Source of the DNA: Saprospiraceae bacterium
GTDB taxonomy: Bacteria; Bacteroidota; Bacteroidia; Chitinophagales; Saprospiraceae
Direction: 5' to 3'
Length of the DNA: 64,000 bases
NCBI GenBank assembly: GCA_016710235.1
Contig: JADJLG010000001.1
Location: 1,477,501-1,541,500 of the forward strand
Position 1 is the stretch's first letter. Each line of letters starts with the position of its first letter. The notes under the pieces were generated by a model. It was given only the letters and a program-made list of their open reading frames with translations. It was not told the DNA's origin and ran no database searches. Shown here piece after piece: positions 17,019 through 25,480 of this stretch. A program made the position numbers and the translations under genes.

Positions 17019-18515
17019 TCAAGCCTCAGGATGAAATTCCTTCCTGCTTTTTCTGGCATGATTTGAAAACTCAAGTCGGTAGCAGATTCCTATATAAAGG
17101 AGCAAGATTGAAATATTGATGAAGTACTTCATCAAAGCGGAGAGGCTTATTGAGGAATAAAAATAATCTGTGAGGATACTTATCCCTACCGCTGCCAATA
17201 AGTATCCGCTCATTCTCATCAACGGATAACTTTGAGACATATATTTATTTCCGATCAGGTAGGATACGACAGTGATAAAAAGATTGCACACCAATAGTAT
17301 CCAGGCAGTAGCTGTTGTACCATAGAGTGGTATTAGCCATACACTTAGCACAGCAGTTATCAAAAGTGATATCAGGCTGATCCAGGCAGCGATAAATGTT
17401 CGATCTGACAGTTTATACCATGTAGAGAAGTTAGAAGACAAACCAACAAGAATATTGGAGATGAGCAAAATGCTCAACAGGGACAACGAACCCCTAAAAT
17501 TCTGGTTAAGCAGCAGAGCGGGAATATCTCTGAACAGGCAAACGATCAGGTAAAGTATAGAAGAAGCGATAATAAAATACAAGCTGGTCTTGCTATATAT
17601 TTCCACCCTGTCCTTCGCTGTGGCATTCCTGAAGAAAAATGGCTCGGCTGCATAATTAAAAGCTGTTACGAAAATATTCATGATGACGGCAAGCCTCAAT
17701 ACAGCTGAATAGTCAGCAGATTGTTTGAGGTTTTCCAAAGCGGTGCCGGGCATCAGATATTTTAGAAAACTGATTCCTCCAAACTGGTTTATAGTATATG
17801 CGATTGTCACAAATACCAAAGGCCAGGTGTAATGAAACAATTTTAGATATAATTTCTTGTCCGGTGGATCAAATGTATGTCTGATTTCGGGAATGAGCAA
17901 AGCATAAGAGGAGGCACTTCCTAATACATTTGCCAGAAGGATACAGAAAACTTTTAAATGAGCATCCTGACTCAGCTTCACCCAGGGTTGCACCAGATGC
18001 CTGTATTCTATTAATAGAACCGTGAGCAGAATTGTCAGTAATACGGAACTAACTTTAATCAAGGCATATTTACGTGCTTGCTTTTCAAATCTCAATCTTG
18101 CAAAAGGGAGTCCAATCATTGCATCGAGGACAATGATCAGGAATGCAGGGATCAAGACATTGCCCAGATCTGGATAAGACAGCCATTCACCAATTTGCTT
18201 CCTGAATGCAATGGAAAAAATAGAAAAAAGCACGCACGCGCTTAGTATCATTCGTGATGCAGTCGGGTAGATTGATTTCTTAAATTGATTATCGCTGACA
18301 AATCGGAAATACGCCGTTTCCATTCTAAAACTCAAAATACCAACCATCAACGCAATCAAAAAATAAATCTCGGTCTGTAAAGAAAAATATGCTTTTTCAT
18401 CCTTGAACACGGAAGTGAGGTAAGGTGTCATGATCACAAAATGCAATACACGGACAAGGCTATAGCTCATGCCATACAAAACTGTCTCTTTCAGCAGTGA
18501 TCGCAGTACACTCAA
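17019..18515 (-). CDS. Oligosaccharide flippase / polysaccharide biosynthesis protein (MVF superfamily)
   Basis: A 498-residue integral membrane protein with about 12-14 predicted helices. The N-terminus LLKETVLYGMSYSLVRVLHF matches the start of Wzx/RfbX-type flippases, which move lipid-linked glycans across the inner membrane. The start given is TTG; the next ATG (residue 16) would cut into the conserved first helix. The TTG overlaps a TAACTTTG sequence resembling a -7 box, which may be chance. It is the last gene of a leftward trio with a deacetylase and a GNAT protein, which supports a cell-surface glycan role. Confidence 0.8.
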   Translation of the reverse strand: MSVLRSLLKETVLYGMSYSLVRVLHFVIMTPYLTSVFKDEKAYFSLQTEIYFLIALMVGILSFRMETAYFRFVSDNQFKKSIYPTASRMILSACVLFSIFSIAFRKQIGEWLSYPDLGNVLIPAFLIIVLDAMIGLPFARLRFEKQARKYALIKVSSVLLTILLTVLLIEYRHLVQPWVKLSQDAHLKVFCILLANVLGSASSYALLIPEIRHTFDPPDKKLYLKLFHYTWPLVFVTIAYTINQFGGISFLKYLMPGTALENLKQSADYSAVLRLAVIMNIFVTAFNYAAEPFFFRNATAKDRVEIYSKTSLYFIIASSILYLIVCLFRDIPALLLNQNFRGSLSLLSILLISNILVGLSSNFSTWYKLSDRTFIAAWISLISLLITAVLSVWLIPLYGTTATAWILLVCNLFITVVSYLIGNKYMSQSYPLMRMSGYLLAAVGISILTDYFYSSISLSALMKYFINISILLLYIGICYRLEFSNHARKSRKEFHPEA

Positions 18516-18567
18516 AGTTAGGACTTGGTTTTACAATGTAAAGGTAGTATTTTAGAAGATTTGTACC

Positions 18568-19662
18568 TCAGGTAAAACAACTGTCACCATCACCACACTG
18601 AATCTCCTTCAAATAATCTTTCAAGAAAGGCCAAAGATCCATTGAAATCCGGAATCTCTTTGAGATAGGTTTTTTGTACAAACAAAATACAAATTGTTTT
18701 TTCATTTGTAAGACCAATTCAGGATGAAAAATACTAATCGTTGAAATTCGATTCTGTATAATAAATTGACGTAAAAATGAAAATGTAGATTGAGGATTTG
18801 TAAGATGACCATAAAGAACTTTCAAATGTGAATTCCTGATGCTGAGCATCAAGACATCAGAGTATTCTCCATTCGAATCTTTTTGTACAACCAAATGATT
18901 TTTAAAATACTGGCTGATTGATGAAAAATAATATTTTTTACTTTCGCTGTTTTCAGGCTTCATCAGGAGCCAGGGATACTCTCTTATCCAATTGAGTTCC
19001 AATTGAGTTCTCCGGAACTTGTTTTTAGTATTTTTATCCAAAATCCAATCAGAAAGACCTTGATCAATTTGATTGACTTCAAAAAAATTGTGTTTATCAG
19101 AGTCTGGGCTGTAAAATAAATATCGCTTGTCAGCAATATAATTCAATATTCGATCAGAGAGCTTAAGAATACCTTTGATTTGCCTAAAGAAATTGTGTTT
19201 AGAAGATAAAATAAAAGCAGTATCAAATCTTTGATAAATTCTTATTCCTTCATTGAGATTGTCATGTTGAAATTTGTTTGTCTTATTGTACAGGATGTTG
19301 GCTTCATCCGTGTAATCGGTAATGCAGATATGATCATTCCAGGCCTCAAGCGCACGATTTACCAACTGTTTTCCGATGCTTCTGCCTCGAAGTACAGGAT
19401 CAACCCACAAACAACTAAACCATCCAAAATGTATTGCAGATTTATTTTCTTGAACGATATCATCAGGCAGGATACCTATATACCCTATTAACTTGCCATT
19501 TTCTTCAGCGCTTATGAGCAGAATGTCTTCATTTTTTGCTCGTGGATTTTTTATTTGAGAAAGGGCCCGATGAGTGCTGATAGGAATATAATCTGCCTTC
19601 CAAAATTGATCTGAATGTATATATCGTTCTAATTGATTTTTATTGAAATACTTAAATTCCAT
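18568..19662 (-). CDS. GNAT family acetyltransferase with a second C-terminal domain
   Basis: A 364-residue protein. The N-terminal half is a GNAT fold: WFSCLWVDPVLRGRSIGKQL (acetyl-CoA loop R-x-x-G-x-G/S variant), then ALEAWNDHICITDYTDEANI and the YNKTNKF beta-bulge. The C-terminal half (about 170-364) lacks a clear acetyl-CoA motif and may be a degenerate second GNAT domain. It ends in an unusual acidic tail, IQCGDGDSCFT. It overlaps the deacetylase gene by 11 bp, so the two are translationally coupled, suggesting acyl modification of a surface glycan. Confidence 0.75.
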   Translation of the reverse strand: MEFKYFNKNQLERYIHSDQFWKADYIPISTHRALSQIKNPRAKNEDILLISAEENGKLIGYIGILPDDIVQENKSAIHFGWFSCLWVDPVLRGRSIGKQLVNRALEAWNDHICITDYTDEANILYNKTNKFQHDNLNEGIRIYQRFDTAFILSSKHNFFRQIKGILKLSDRILNYIADKRYLFYSPDSDKHNFFEVNQIDQGLSDWILDKNTKNKFRRTQLELNWIREYPWLLMKPENSESKKYYFSSISQYFKNHLVVQKDSNGEYSDVLMLSIRNSHLKVLYGHLTNPQSTFSFLRQFIIQNRISTISIFHPELVLQMKKQFVFCLYKKPISKRFRISMDLWPFLKDYLKEIQCGDGDSCFT

Positions 19663-20644
19663 CAGCCCTTACTATTTTATCTTTTCCGAAGAATTTTTTG
19701 ATATTATAATAACACAACTCTGCACTCAATACTTGTTGAGCATTCAGATCTTTTACTTCCATAGGTACTCTCTGAATATGGTTTGGAAAAATTTCATTTT
19801 TTAATCCTGCACAACCAAAGGTCAGAGATTCAGGATAATATTGAGCTAAAATTCTAAAAAAATTATTTTGAACGCCATAATCTGTAAAAGGAAAAGCAAA
19901 ACTCTGGACTTCCACCTGAAATGCAGATGTTACATAATCAATACTTCTAATCGTTTGTTCAATTTGTACAGATTGTGGAAGGAGCTCATATTGTGGATGA
20001 TCCCAGCTGTGTGCTCCAATATCAAAGCCCTGATGAATTAATTGTTCGATTTCGGTTTTTGTGAGATAGGGTGTGTTCTGTTGGAGATAATTATCGAAAT
20101 TGATTTGATGTTGATTAGCGATTTCATCTGCAAGGTTCTGTTGTAGATAGTTTAAGGATTTTAGTTGGCTCTTAGTAATGAAGTCAAGGATTTTATTTTT
20201 AGAAAGATACTCTATCAGGATACTGGCCTTGTGTCTGAAAAACAAATTTTTATTGTCAACAAATGCAGGATTTATAAAGAAAACAGCGGGAACTGATTTT
20301 TTTTTCAAGATTGGCGCAACGATATGATTCATCTCGCTCAAACCGTCGTCAAAGCTGAGGAACATATATCTCTTGCCGGAGTTGTTCCCGTTTTTGAGAA
20401 TATTTTTAAGTTGAACGATGTTAATAGGTTCAAAAAATTTCAACATCAGATCGAGATCATTTTCAAATTGTGTCGTGCTTCGTACCGGATATAAATGCTT
20501 GATATGGTCTGGAATCTTGTCACTGACAAGATGATATACAGGACAAAATAATTTGATTTGACTGCGCTCTAACCACCAAGACAAAGACATTGGCGTCGTC
20601 AGTGAATGAAAATTAATTATAAATTTATCCCGGTAGCCTGCCAT
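19652..20644 (-). CDS. Polysaccharide deacetylase (NodB homology, CE4)
   Basis: A 330-residue carbohydrate esterase family 4 enzyme. The metal and catalytic motifs are FLSFDDGLSEM (Asp-Asp) and GFDIGAHSWDHPQYELL (HSxxH). SVPAVFFINPAFVDN gives the conserved strand after the first motif, and QSFAFPFTDYG the late motif. No clear signal peptide is seen, so it may act in the cytoplasm on a lipid- or nucleotide-linked sugar. It is the first gene of the leftward trio with GNAT and flippase. The substrate cannot be read from sequence. Confidence 0.85.
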   Translation of the reverse strand: MAGYRDKFIINFHSLTTPMSLSWWLERSQIKLFCPVYHLVSDKIPDHIKHLYPVRSTTQFENDLDLMLKFFEPINIVQLKNILKNGNNSGKRYMFLSFDDGLSEMNHIVAPILKKKSVPAVFFINPAFVDNKNLFFRHKASILIEYLSKNKILDFITKSQLKSLNYLQQNLADEIANQHQINFDNYLQQNTPYLTKTEIEQLIHQGFDIGAHSWDHPQYELLPQSVQIEQTIRSIDYVTSAFQVEVQSFAFPFTDYGVQNNFFRILAQYYPESLTFGCAGLKNEIFPNHIQRVPMEVKDLNAQQVLSAELCYYNIKKFFGKDKIVRADGI

Positions 20645-20696
20645 AGCAGTTTTAGCTTTTGAAGCTGCAAATTACACAGCATACTATGCATGGACT

Positions 20697-20704
20697 TATA
20701 TTTG
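20697..20704 (+). promoter_or_regulatory. -7 element before the AMP nucleosidase gene
   Basis: TATATTTG fits TANNTTTG and lies 23 bp before the ATG at 20727, giving a leader of about 16 nt. The -33 element is not obvious. Confidence 0.45.
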
Positions 20705-20726
20705 ACGGAATTTTATTGCAGAAGAT

Positions 20727-21500
20727 ATGAAAACAAAACGCGAGATAGTTGAAAATTGGTTGCCCCGGTATACCGGCACGGCTTTGAATGACTTTGGTCA
20801 GTATATTTTGTTGGTGAACTTCAGCCATTACGTAGAAGAATTCGCTAGATGGCACAATGTTGAAGTCAAGGGAAGAGATCGGAGTATGATCAATGCCACA
20901 GCAGACAATATCACCATAATCAATTTTGGTATGGGAAGTCCAAATGCGGGTACCATCATCGACCTTCTCTCAGCCATACAACCCAAAGCTTTACTTTTTC
21001 TTGGAAAGTGTGGTGGATTAAAGGTGAGTAAAAACAAGGTAGGGGACTTCATCTTGCCTATTGCTGCCATCAGAGGGGAAGGAACTTCGAATGACTATTT
21101 GCCACCTGAAGTGCCAGCACTGCCTGCATTTGCCCTCCAAAAAGCGATTTCTACTACGATAAGAGATTGTGATAGGGACTACTGGACAGGCACAGTTTAT
21201 ACCACGAACAAACGTGTGTGGGAACACCGTGTGGATTTCAAAAGATATCTCACCAGATTGAGAGCGCTGGCCATTGATATGGAAACAGCTACGATATTTA
21301 TTGCTGCTTTCAAGAATCGTATGCCTGCAGGAGCACTTCTGCTCGTTTCAGATATGCCTATGGTTCCGGAAGGGGTAAAAACTGAAGAAAGTGACAAATC
21401 TGTTACTGTAAATCATGCTGAACTTCATTTGCGCATCGGTATCGATTCCCTAAAGCAGTTGATCAACAATTCCATGACAGTAAGACATTTGAAATTTTGA
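20727..21500 (+). CDS. amn: AMP nucleosidase (short Bacteroidota form)
   Basis: A 257-residue nucleoside-phosphorylase-fold enzyme that hydrolyses AMP to adenine and ribose 5-phosphate. Motifs include NFGMGSPNAGTIIDLL (phosphate loop), LFLGKCGGLKVSKNKVGDFI, GEGTSNDYLPPEVPALP, and IDMETATIFIAAF, where Met-Glu binds the ribose and nucleobase, followed by LLVSDMPMVPEGVK. It lacks the long N-terminal domain of E. coli Amn, as is usual in this phylum. It is followed by metK in the same direction, 80 bp away and with its own promoter. Confidence 0.88.
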   Translation: MKTKREIVENWLPRYTGTALNDFGQYILLVNFSHYVEEFARWHNVEVKGRDRSMINATADNITIINFGMGSPNAGTIIDLLSAIQPKALLFLGKCGGLKVSKNKVGDFILPIAAIRGEGTSNDYLPPEVPALPAFALQKAISTTIRDCDRDYWTGTVYTTNKRVWEHRVDFKRYLTRLRALAIDMETATIFIAAFKNRMPAGALLLVSDMPMVPEGVKTEESDKSVTVNHAELHLRIGIDSLKQLINNSMTVRHLKF

Positions 21501-21521
21501 TAAATCCCCAATGGGAGCTTG

Positions 21522-21552
21522 TTTGTCAAAAAGCATGAATATCTTATATTTG
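21522..21552 (+). promoter_or_regulatory. Consensus promoter of metK
   Basis: TTTG (21522-21525), exactly 19 nt, then TATATTTG (21545-21552) is a full match to the Bacteroidota housekeeping promoter. The predicted start is near 21559, leaving a leader of about 22 nt, too short for a SAM riboswitch. Confidence 0.8.
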
Positions 21553-21580
21553 CACATTCAAAATTTATATATATAATTTT

Positions 21581-22873
21581 ATGCCATATCTTTTTACGTC
21601 TGAATCAGTTTCTGAAGGCCATCCGGATAAAGTAGCCGATCAAATTTCAGATGCTCTTATTGACAACTTTTTAGCTTTTGACAAAGAATCAAAGGTTGCT
21701 TGCGAAACATTGGTGACAACTGGCCAGGTAGTAGTAGCAGGCGAAGTCAAAACTAAAACCTATCTGGATGTTCAAAAAATAGTTCGGGATGTCATTGCAA
21801 AGATAGGTTATACTCGAAGTGAGTATATGTTCGAAGCAAACAGCTGTGGCGTATTGAGTGCAATCCATGAACAAAGTGCTGATATCAACAGAGGTGTTGA
21901 CAAGAAGAAAAAAATTGAGCAAGGTGCAGGAGATCAGGGAATGATGTTCGGATATGCTACGAATGAGACTGAAAACTACATGCCTTTGTCCCTTGATTTG
22001 GCACATATGCTATTGCAAGAACTCTCTCGTATTCGAAAAGACAAGAAAGTGATGACCTACCTGAGGCCGGACGCTAAAAGTCAGGTTACAATTGAATATA
22101 ACGATGATAACAGACCTCTTCGCATTGACTCCATAGTGATATCTACACAACACGATGAGTTTATTGTTGCTAAAACCAAGACCCAAGCAAATCAAGAAAA
22201 AGCCGACAAGGTAATGTTGGAGCAGATTGCCGATGATATCAAGCATATTTTAATACCTCGTGTGAAGAGAAAACTGCCAGCTGCCATCCAAAAATTATTC
22301 AATTCAGAAACCAAGTATCACATTAACCCTACAGGAAAGTTTGTAATTGGCGGTCCTCATGGTGATACAGGCTTGACCGGTCGTAAAATCATAGTAGATA
22401 CCTACGGGGGCAAAGGTGCTCACGGAGGTGGCGCTTTTTCGGGCAAAGATCCATCTAAAGTAGACAGATCCGCAGCTTATGCTACGAGGCATATAGCAAA
22501 GAACATGGTTGCTGCCGGACTTTGTGACGAAGTATTGGTCCAGGTTTCATATGCCATTGGACTTGCTAAACCTTGTGGCCTTTATGTCAATACTTATGGC
22601 ACCGCTAAAGTAAAATTGACTGACGGTCAAATAGCGAGAAGGATTGAAAAATTATTTGACCTTAGACCTTATGCCATAGAGCAACGACTCAAATTGCGCA
22701 ATCCCATTTATTCCGAAACAGCATCCTACGGTCACATGGGTAGAGAGAATCGCATTGTGGAAAAAGTGTTTACAACTCCGGAAGGAAGTTCGAAAATAGT
22801 GAAAGTGGAGCTTTTTACTTGGGAAAAACTGGACATGGTCAGACCTATTCGAAAGGCATTCAATCTGAAATAA
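21581..22873 (+). CDS. metK: S-adenosylmethionine synthetase
   Basis: A 430-residue methionine adenosyltransferase that makes SAM from methionine and ATP. All signatures are present: SEGHPDKVADQISDA (11-25), GAGDQGMMFGYA (115-126), GGPHGDTGLTGRKIIVDTYG (257-276) and GGGAFSGKDPSKVDRSAAY (282-300). It is longer than E. coli MetK (384 aa), partly through an insertion around residues 165-215 (RPLRIDSIVISTQHDEF region), typical for the phylum. A perfect promoter precedes it. Confidence 0.97.
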   Translation: MPYLFTSESVSEGHPDKVADQISDALIDNFLAFDKESKVACETLVTTGQVVVAGEVKTKTYLDVQKIVRDVIAKIGYTRSEYMFEANSCGVLSAIHEQSADINRGVDKKKKIEQGAGDQGMMFGYATNETENYMPLSLDLAHMLLQELSRIRKDKKVMTYLRPDAKSQVTIEYNDDNRPLRIDSIVISTQHDEFIVAKTKTQANQEKADKVMLEQIADDIKHILIPRVKRKLPAAIQKLFNSETKYHINPTGKFVIGGPHGDTGLTGRKIIVDTYGGKGAHGGGAFSGKDPSKVDRSAAYATRHIAKNMVAAGLCDEVLVQVSYAIGLAKPCGLYVNTYGTAKVKLTDGQIARRIEKLFDLRPYAIEQRLKLRNPIYSETASYGHMGRENRIVEKVFTTPEGSSKIVKVELFTWEKLDMVRPIRKAFNLK

Positions 22874-22891
22874 TAATACAATTTTGCTGAT

Positions 22892-24421
22892 TTAATGAGA
22901 TGAAAAGTGCTGGATTTGCTTAAAAGCAAGACCTAAAGAATCAATGATATCACCAGCGCAAAGGGATTCTGTAGATTGATTTCTAAGAGCCAAATCTCCT
23001 GCTAAACCGTGAACATATACCGACAATTTACAGGCCTCCTGAGAGGTATAACCCTGTGATAACAAGGAACATACTATCCCAGTTAATACATCTCCACTAC
23101 CTGCTGTAGCCATTCCCGGGTTGCCGGTTGCATTAAACCACAAGCTGCCGTCAGGACTTGCAATGCAGGAATGAGCACCCTTGAGAATTACATAAACACC
23201 AAATTTCTTAGCAAACTTCTGTTGACCTTCCTGCCTCGAAAAGCTGTCGGAATGTTCACCACATATTCGATCAAATTCTTTAAGATGGGGAGTCAGGATA
23301 CTTTCCTTTGGCAGAAAATTCAATAAATTCTTATGCTCCGCCAAAAGATTCAATGCATCTGCATCGAGAACAACAGGTCTTTTGGATGACTTCAATAACC
23401 GTTCCAAGACCTCCTTCGTTGCTTGCTTTTTACCGATGCCGGGTCCAATACAAATTGCCTCAAAATCTTCTATTCTATCAACTGCCTCACTGATATTTTC
23501 ATGAGGTCCTCCTTCCATTGCCATCACTTGAGGCACAGTGGATTGAATAATGTCAATTCCTACATTTGGAACAAACGCTGTCACCAAACCTGCTCCTGAC
23601 CGAAGGGCTGCTTTTGAAGCTAACGAAGCAGCACCCATTTTACCTTTTGAACCGGCTATAATCAAGCAATGTCCGAATGTACCCTTATGCGAAAATTTGC
23701 TCCTTGGCTTGTAAATGTTTTTTATTTCCTCTGCATCAATCAAGTAATAGGGACTTTCGGTGATTTTAGAAAACTGAGGATGTAAACCAATCTTGATCAC
23801 TGACCATTCACCTACCGCTTTTTCATTTTCAGGGTAAAAAAAGCTGAGCTTAGCCTGTTCAATGGCGTAGGTGAAGTCTGAATGTACCACCATATCCATA
23901 TCTGTTGAACATAATATTTCTTCCGTCTTAAGCCCGGAAGGAAGATCCACAGAAATGATTTTTGCTTTACTGTTATTCATCCGACGGATGATTTCCAGAT
24001 ATAATCCCTGAGGTCTTCTGTTTGTCCCTGAGCCGAGCAAAGCGTCAATGATGATACTTCTCTCTACGATATCCGGATTGAAATCTTCAACAGCATTGAC
24101 TTGACATACCGATATCAAATCCTCTAGCAATTCTAAATTTTTTTTTGTCTCAGGACTCATTAGAATACCACCCGGGTTGCACAGAAAGACCTGCACTTTT
24201 ATTTTACGTGTATGAAGCATTCTTGCAATTGCAAGGCCATCACCTCCATTATTTCCGTACCCACACACCACGATATAATTGGATTCAGTTCCGCAGTTCT
24301 TTAAAATTTCGAAAGAAAGTGATCTGGAGGCTTTCTCCATTAAATCATAGGAAGTAATTGGTGTTTCACGGATGGTGTATTGATCGTATTCCTTAATCTG
24401 CTTTCCTGTAAATAATTTCAC
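22892..24421 (-). CDS. nnr: Bifunctional NAD(P)H-hydrate epimerase / ADP-dependent dehydratase
   Basis: A 509-residue two-domain repair enzyme that restores damaged NADH and NADPH hydrates. The N-terminal YjeF epimerase domain has VCGYGNNGGDGLAIARML (about 52-69) and IIDALLGSGTNR. The C-terminal ribokinase-like dehydratase domain has GKMGAASLASKAALRSGAGL, GPGIGKKQAT, PVVLDADALNLL, LTPHLKEFDR and the catalytic GNPGMATAGSGDVLTGIV. Translation starts at GTG (24421). It is convergent with metK, 18 bp apart with no hairpin. Confidence 0.93.
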   Translation of the reverse strand: MKLFTGKQIKEYDQYTIRETPITSYDLMEKASRSLSFEILKNCGTESNYIVVCGYGNNGGDGLAIARMLHTRKIKVQVFLCNPGGILMSPETKKNLELLEDLISVCQVNAVEDFNPDIVERSIIIDALLGSGTNRRPQGLYLEIIRRMNNSKAKIISVDLPSGLKTEEILCSTDMDMVVHSDFTYAIEQAKLSFFYPENEKAVGEWSVIKIGLHPQFSKITESPYYLIDAEEIKNIYKPRSKFSHKGTFGHCLIIAGSKGKMGAASLASKAALRSGAGLVTAFVPNVGIDIIQSTVPQVMAMEGGPHENISEAVDRIEDFEAICIGPGIGKKQATKEVLERLLKSSKRPVVLDADALNLLAEHKNLLNFLPKESILTPHLKEFDRICGEHSDSFSRQEGQQKFAKKFGVYVILKGAHSCIASPDGSLWFNATGNPGMATAGSGDVLTGIVCSLLSQGYTSQEACKLSVYVHGLAGDLALRNQSTESLCAGDIIDSLGLAFKQIQHFSSH

Positions 24422-24443
24422 TATAAGCTGCTTTATTTATTTT

Positions 24444-25373
24444 TCAAGAATAAATCCTGAGCTGAATTTCACCATCTTCATTCCAGCTGGCGCGGTACAT
24501 GCCTTCGGTATTGAATACCATCGAAATGTTTCCATTTCGATCTATGCCTATCAATCCTCCGTCACCTCCAATTTTTGGCAATATATGATGGATTAACTCT
24601 CCCGTCGCTTCACTTAGATTTTTACCTCCATATTTCATGAGCGCTGAAACATGGAAAGCTGCATTTGTACGTATAAAATACTCGCCTGATCCTGTACAAG
24701 AAACAGCGCAGCTTTCATTTGATGCATATGTTCCAGAACCAATGAGGGGGCTATCTCCAATTCGACCATATTTTTTATTGGTCATACCTCCTGTACTTGT
24801 AGCTGCCGCCAGATTTCCACTTTGATCTAATGCGACTGCTCCAACTGTCCCAAACTTTTTTTCATTCAATACGCTATGGTCCAGAATTACCTTGTCAGAG
24901 TGTCTTGCATGTTCCAACTGATCATATCTGTGTTGAGAATAAAAATAGTCATCTGGTTCAAATTTCACTCCTATTTCCTTTGCAAACAACTCGGCTCCCT
25001 CTCCGGCCAATAGAACATGGTTTGTTTTTTCCATTACTAGCCGAGCAAGTGAAACGGGATTTTTTACATTGCGCAGTAAAGCCACAGCTCCGGCCTTTCC
25101 GCCATTGCCATCCATAATAGAAGCATCCATTTCATGGATTCCATTAGAAGTAAAAACAGAGCCTTTACCAGCATTAAATAATTCACAGTCTTCCAGTGCT
25201 ACCACCGCTTTTTCTACCGCTTCTAAAGCACTTCCACCGGCACTAAGGATTTCTACTCCTTTTTGAATGGCAAATTTCAACTCTCTTTTATAAAGGCTCT
25301 CCCTTTCTTCATTCATGTCCTGAGGTCGAAGAGTTCCTGCTCCTCCATGGATGGCTATCCCAATTTTATGCAT
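24444..25373 (-). CDS. Isoaspartyl peptidase / plant-type L-asparaginase
   Basis: An Ntn-hydrolase precursor of 309 residues from the ATG at 25373; an upstream TTG-type extension lacks the family start MHKIGIAIHGGAGT. It is cleaved autocatalytically before Thr176 (KKFGTVGAVALDQSG), which becomes the nucleophile of the small subunit. Other motifs are NAGKGSVFTSNG, EMDASIMDG and GRIGDSPLIGSGTYAS (about 205-220). It removes isoaspartyl residues from peptides and can hydrolyse asparagine. No signal peptide is seen. A TTACTTTG -7-like element lies at 25398..25391, giving a leader of about 11 nt. Confidence 0.9.
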   Translation of the reverse strand: MHKIGIAIHGGAGTLRPQDMNEERESLYKRELKFAIQKGVEILSAGGSALEAVEKAVVALEDCELFNAGKGSVFTSNGIHEMDASIMDGNGGKAGAVALLRNVKNPVSLARLVMEKTNHVLLAGEGAELFAKEIGVKFEPDDYFYSQHRYDQLEHARHSDKVILDHSVLNEKKFGTVGAVALDQSGNLAAATSTGGMTNKKYGRIGDSPLIGSGTYASNESCAVSCTGSGEYFIRTNAAFHVSALMKYGGKNLSEATGELIHHILPKIGGDGGLIGIDRNGNISMVFNTEGMYRASWNEDGEIQLRIYS

Positions 25374-25480
25374 TGGTTTTGTTTTTTTTGCAAAGTAAGC
25401 AAATTCAGACTGTATTCCGTTCAAGGCACATAATCTCGTCATTTAACTTTATTTTTACACTCAATCAATCCTGTTGTACC

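Noticed and set aside
16844..17074. 76-codon minus-strand frame downstream of the flippase gene
   Set aside because: It begins inside the flippase 3' end in another frame and matches nothing I know.
18513..18520. TAACTTTG on the minus strand as a promoter for the flippase gene
   Set aside because: It overlaps the proposed TTG start codon and has no -33 element at 19-22 nt. A start site there would lie inside the coding region, so I treat the match as chance.
21553..21580. SAM riboswitch in front of metK
   Set aside because: The predicted leader is only about 22 nt, too short for any known SAM riboswitch.
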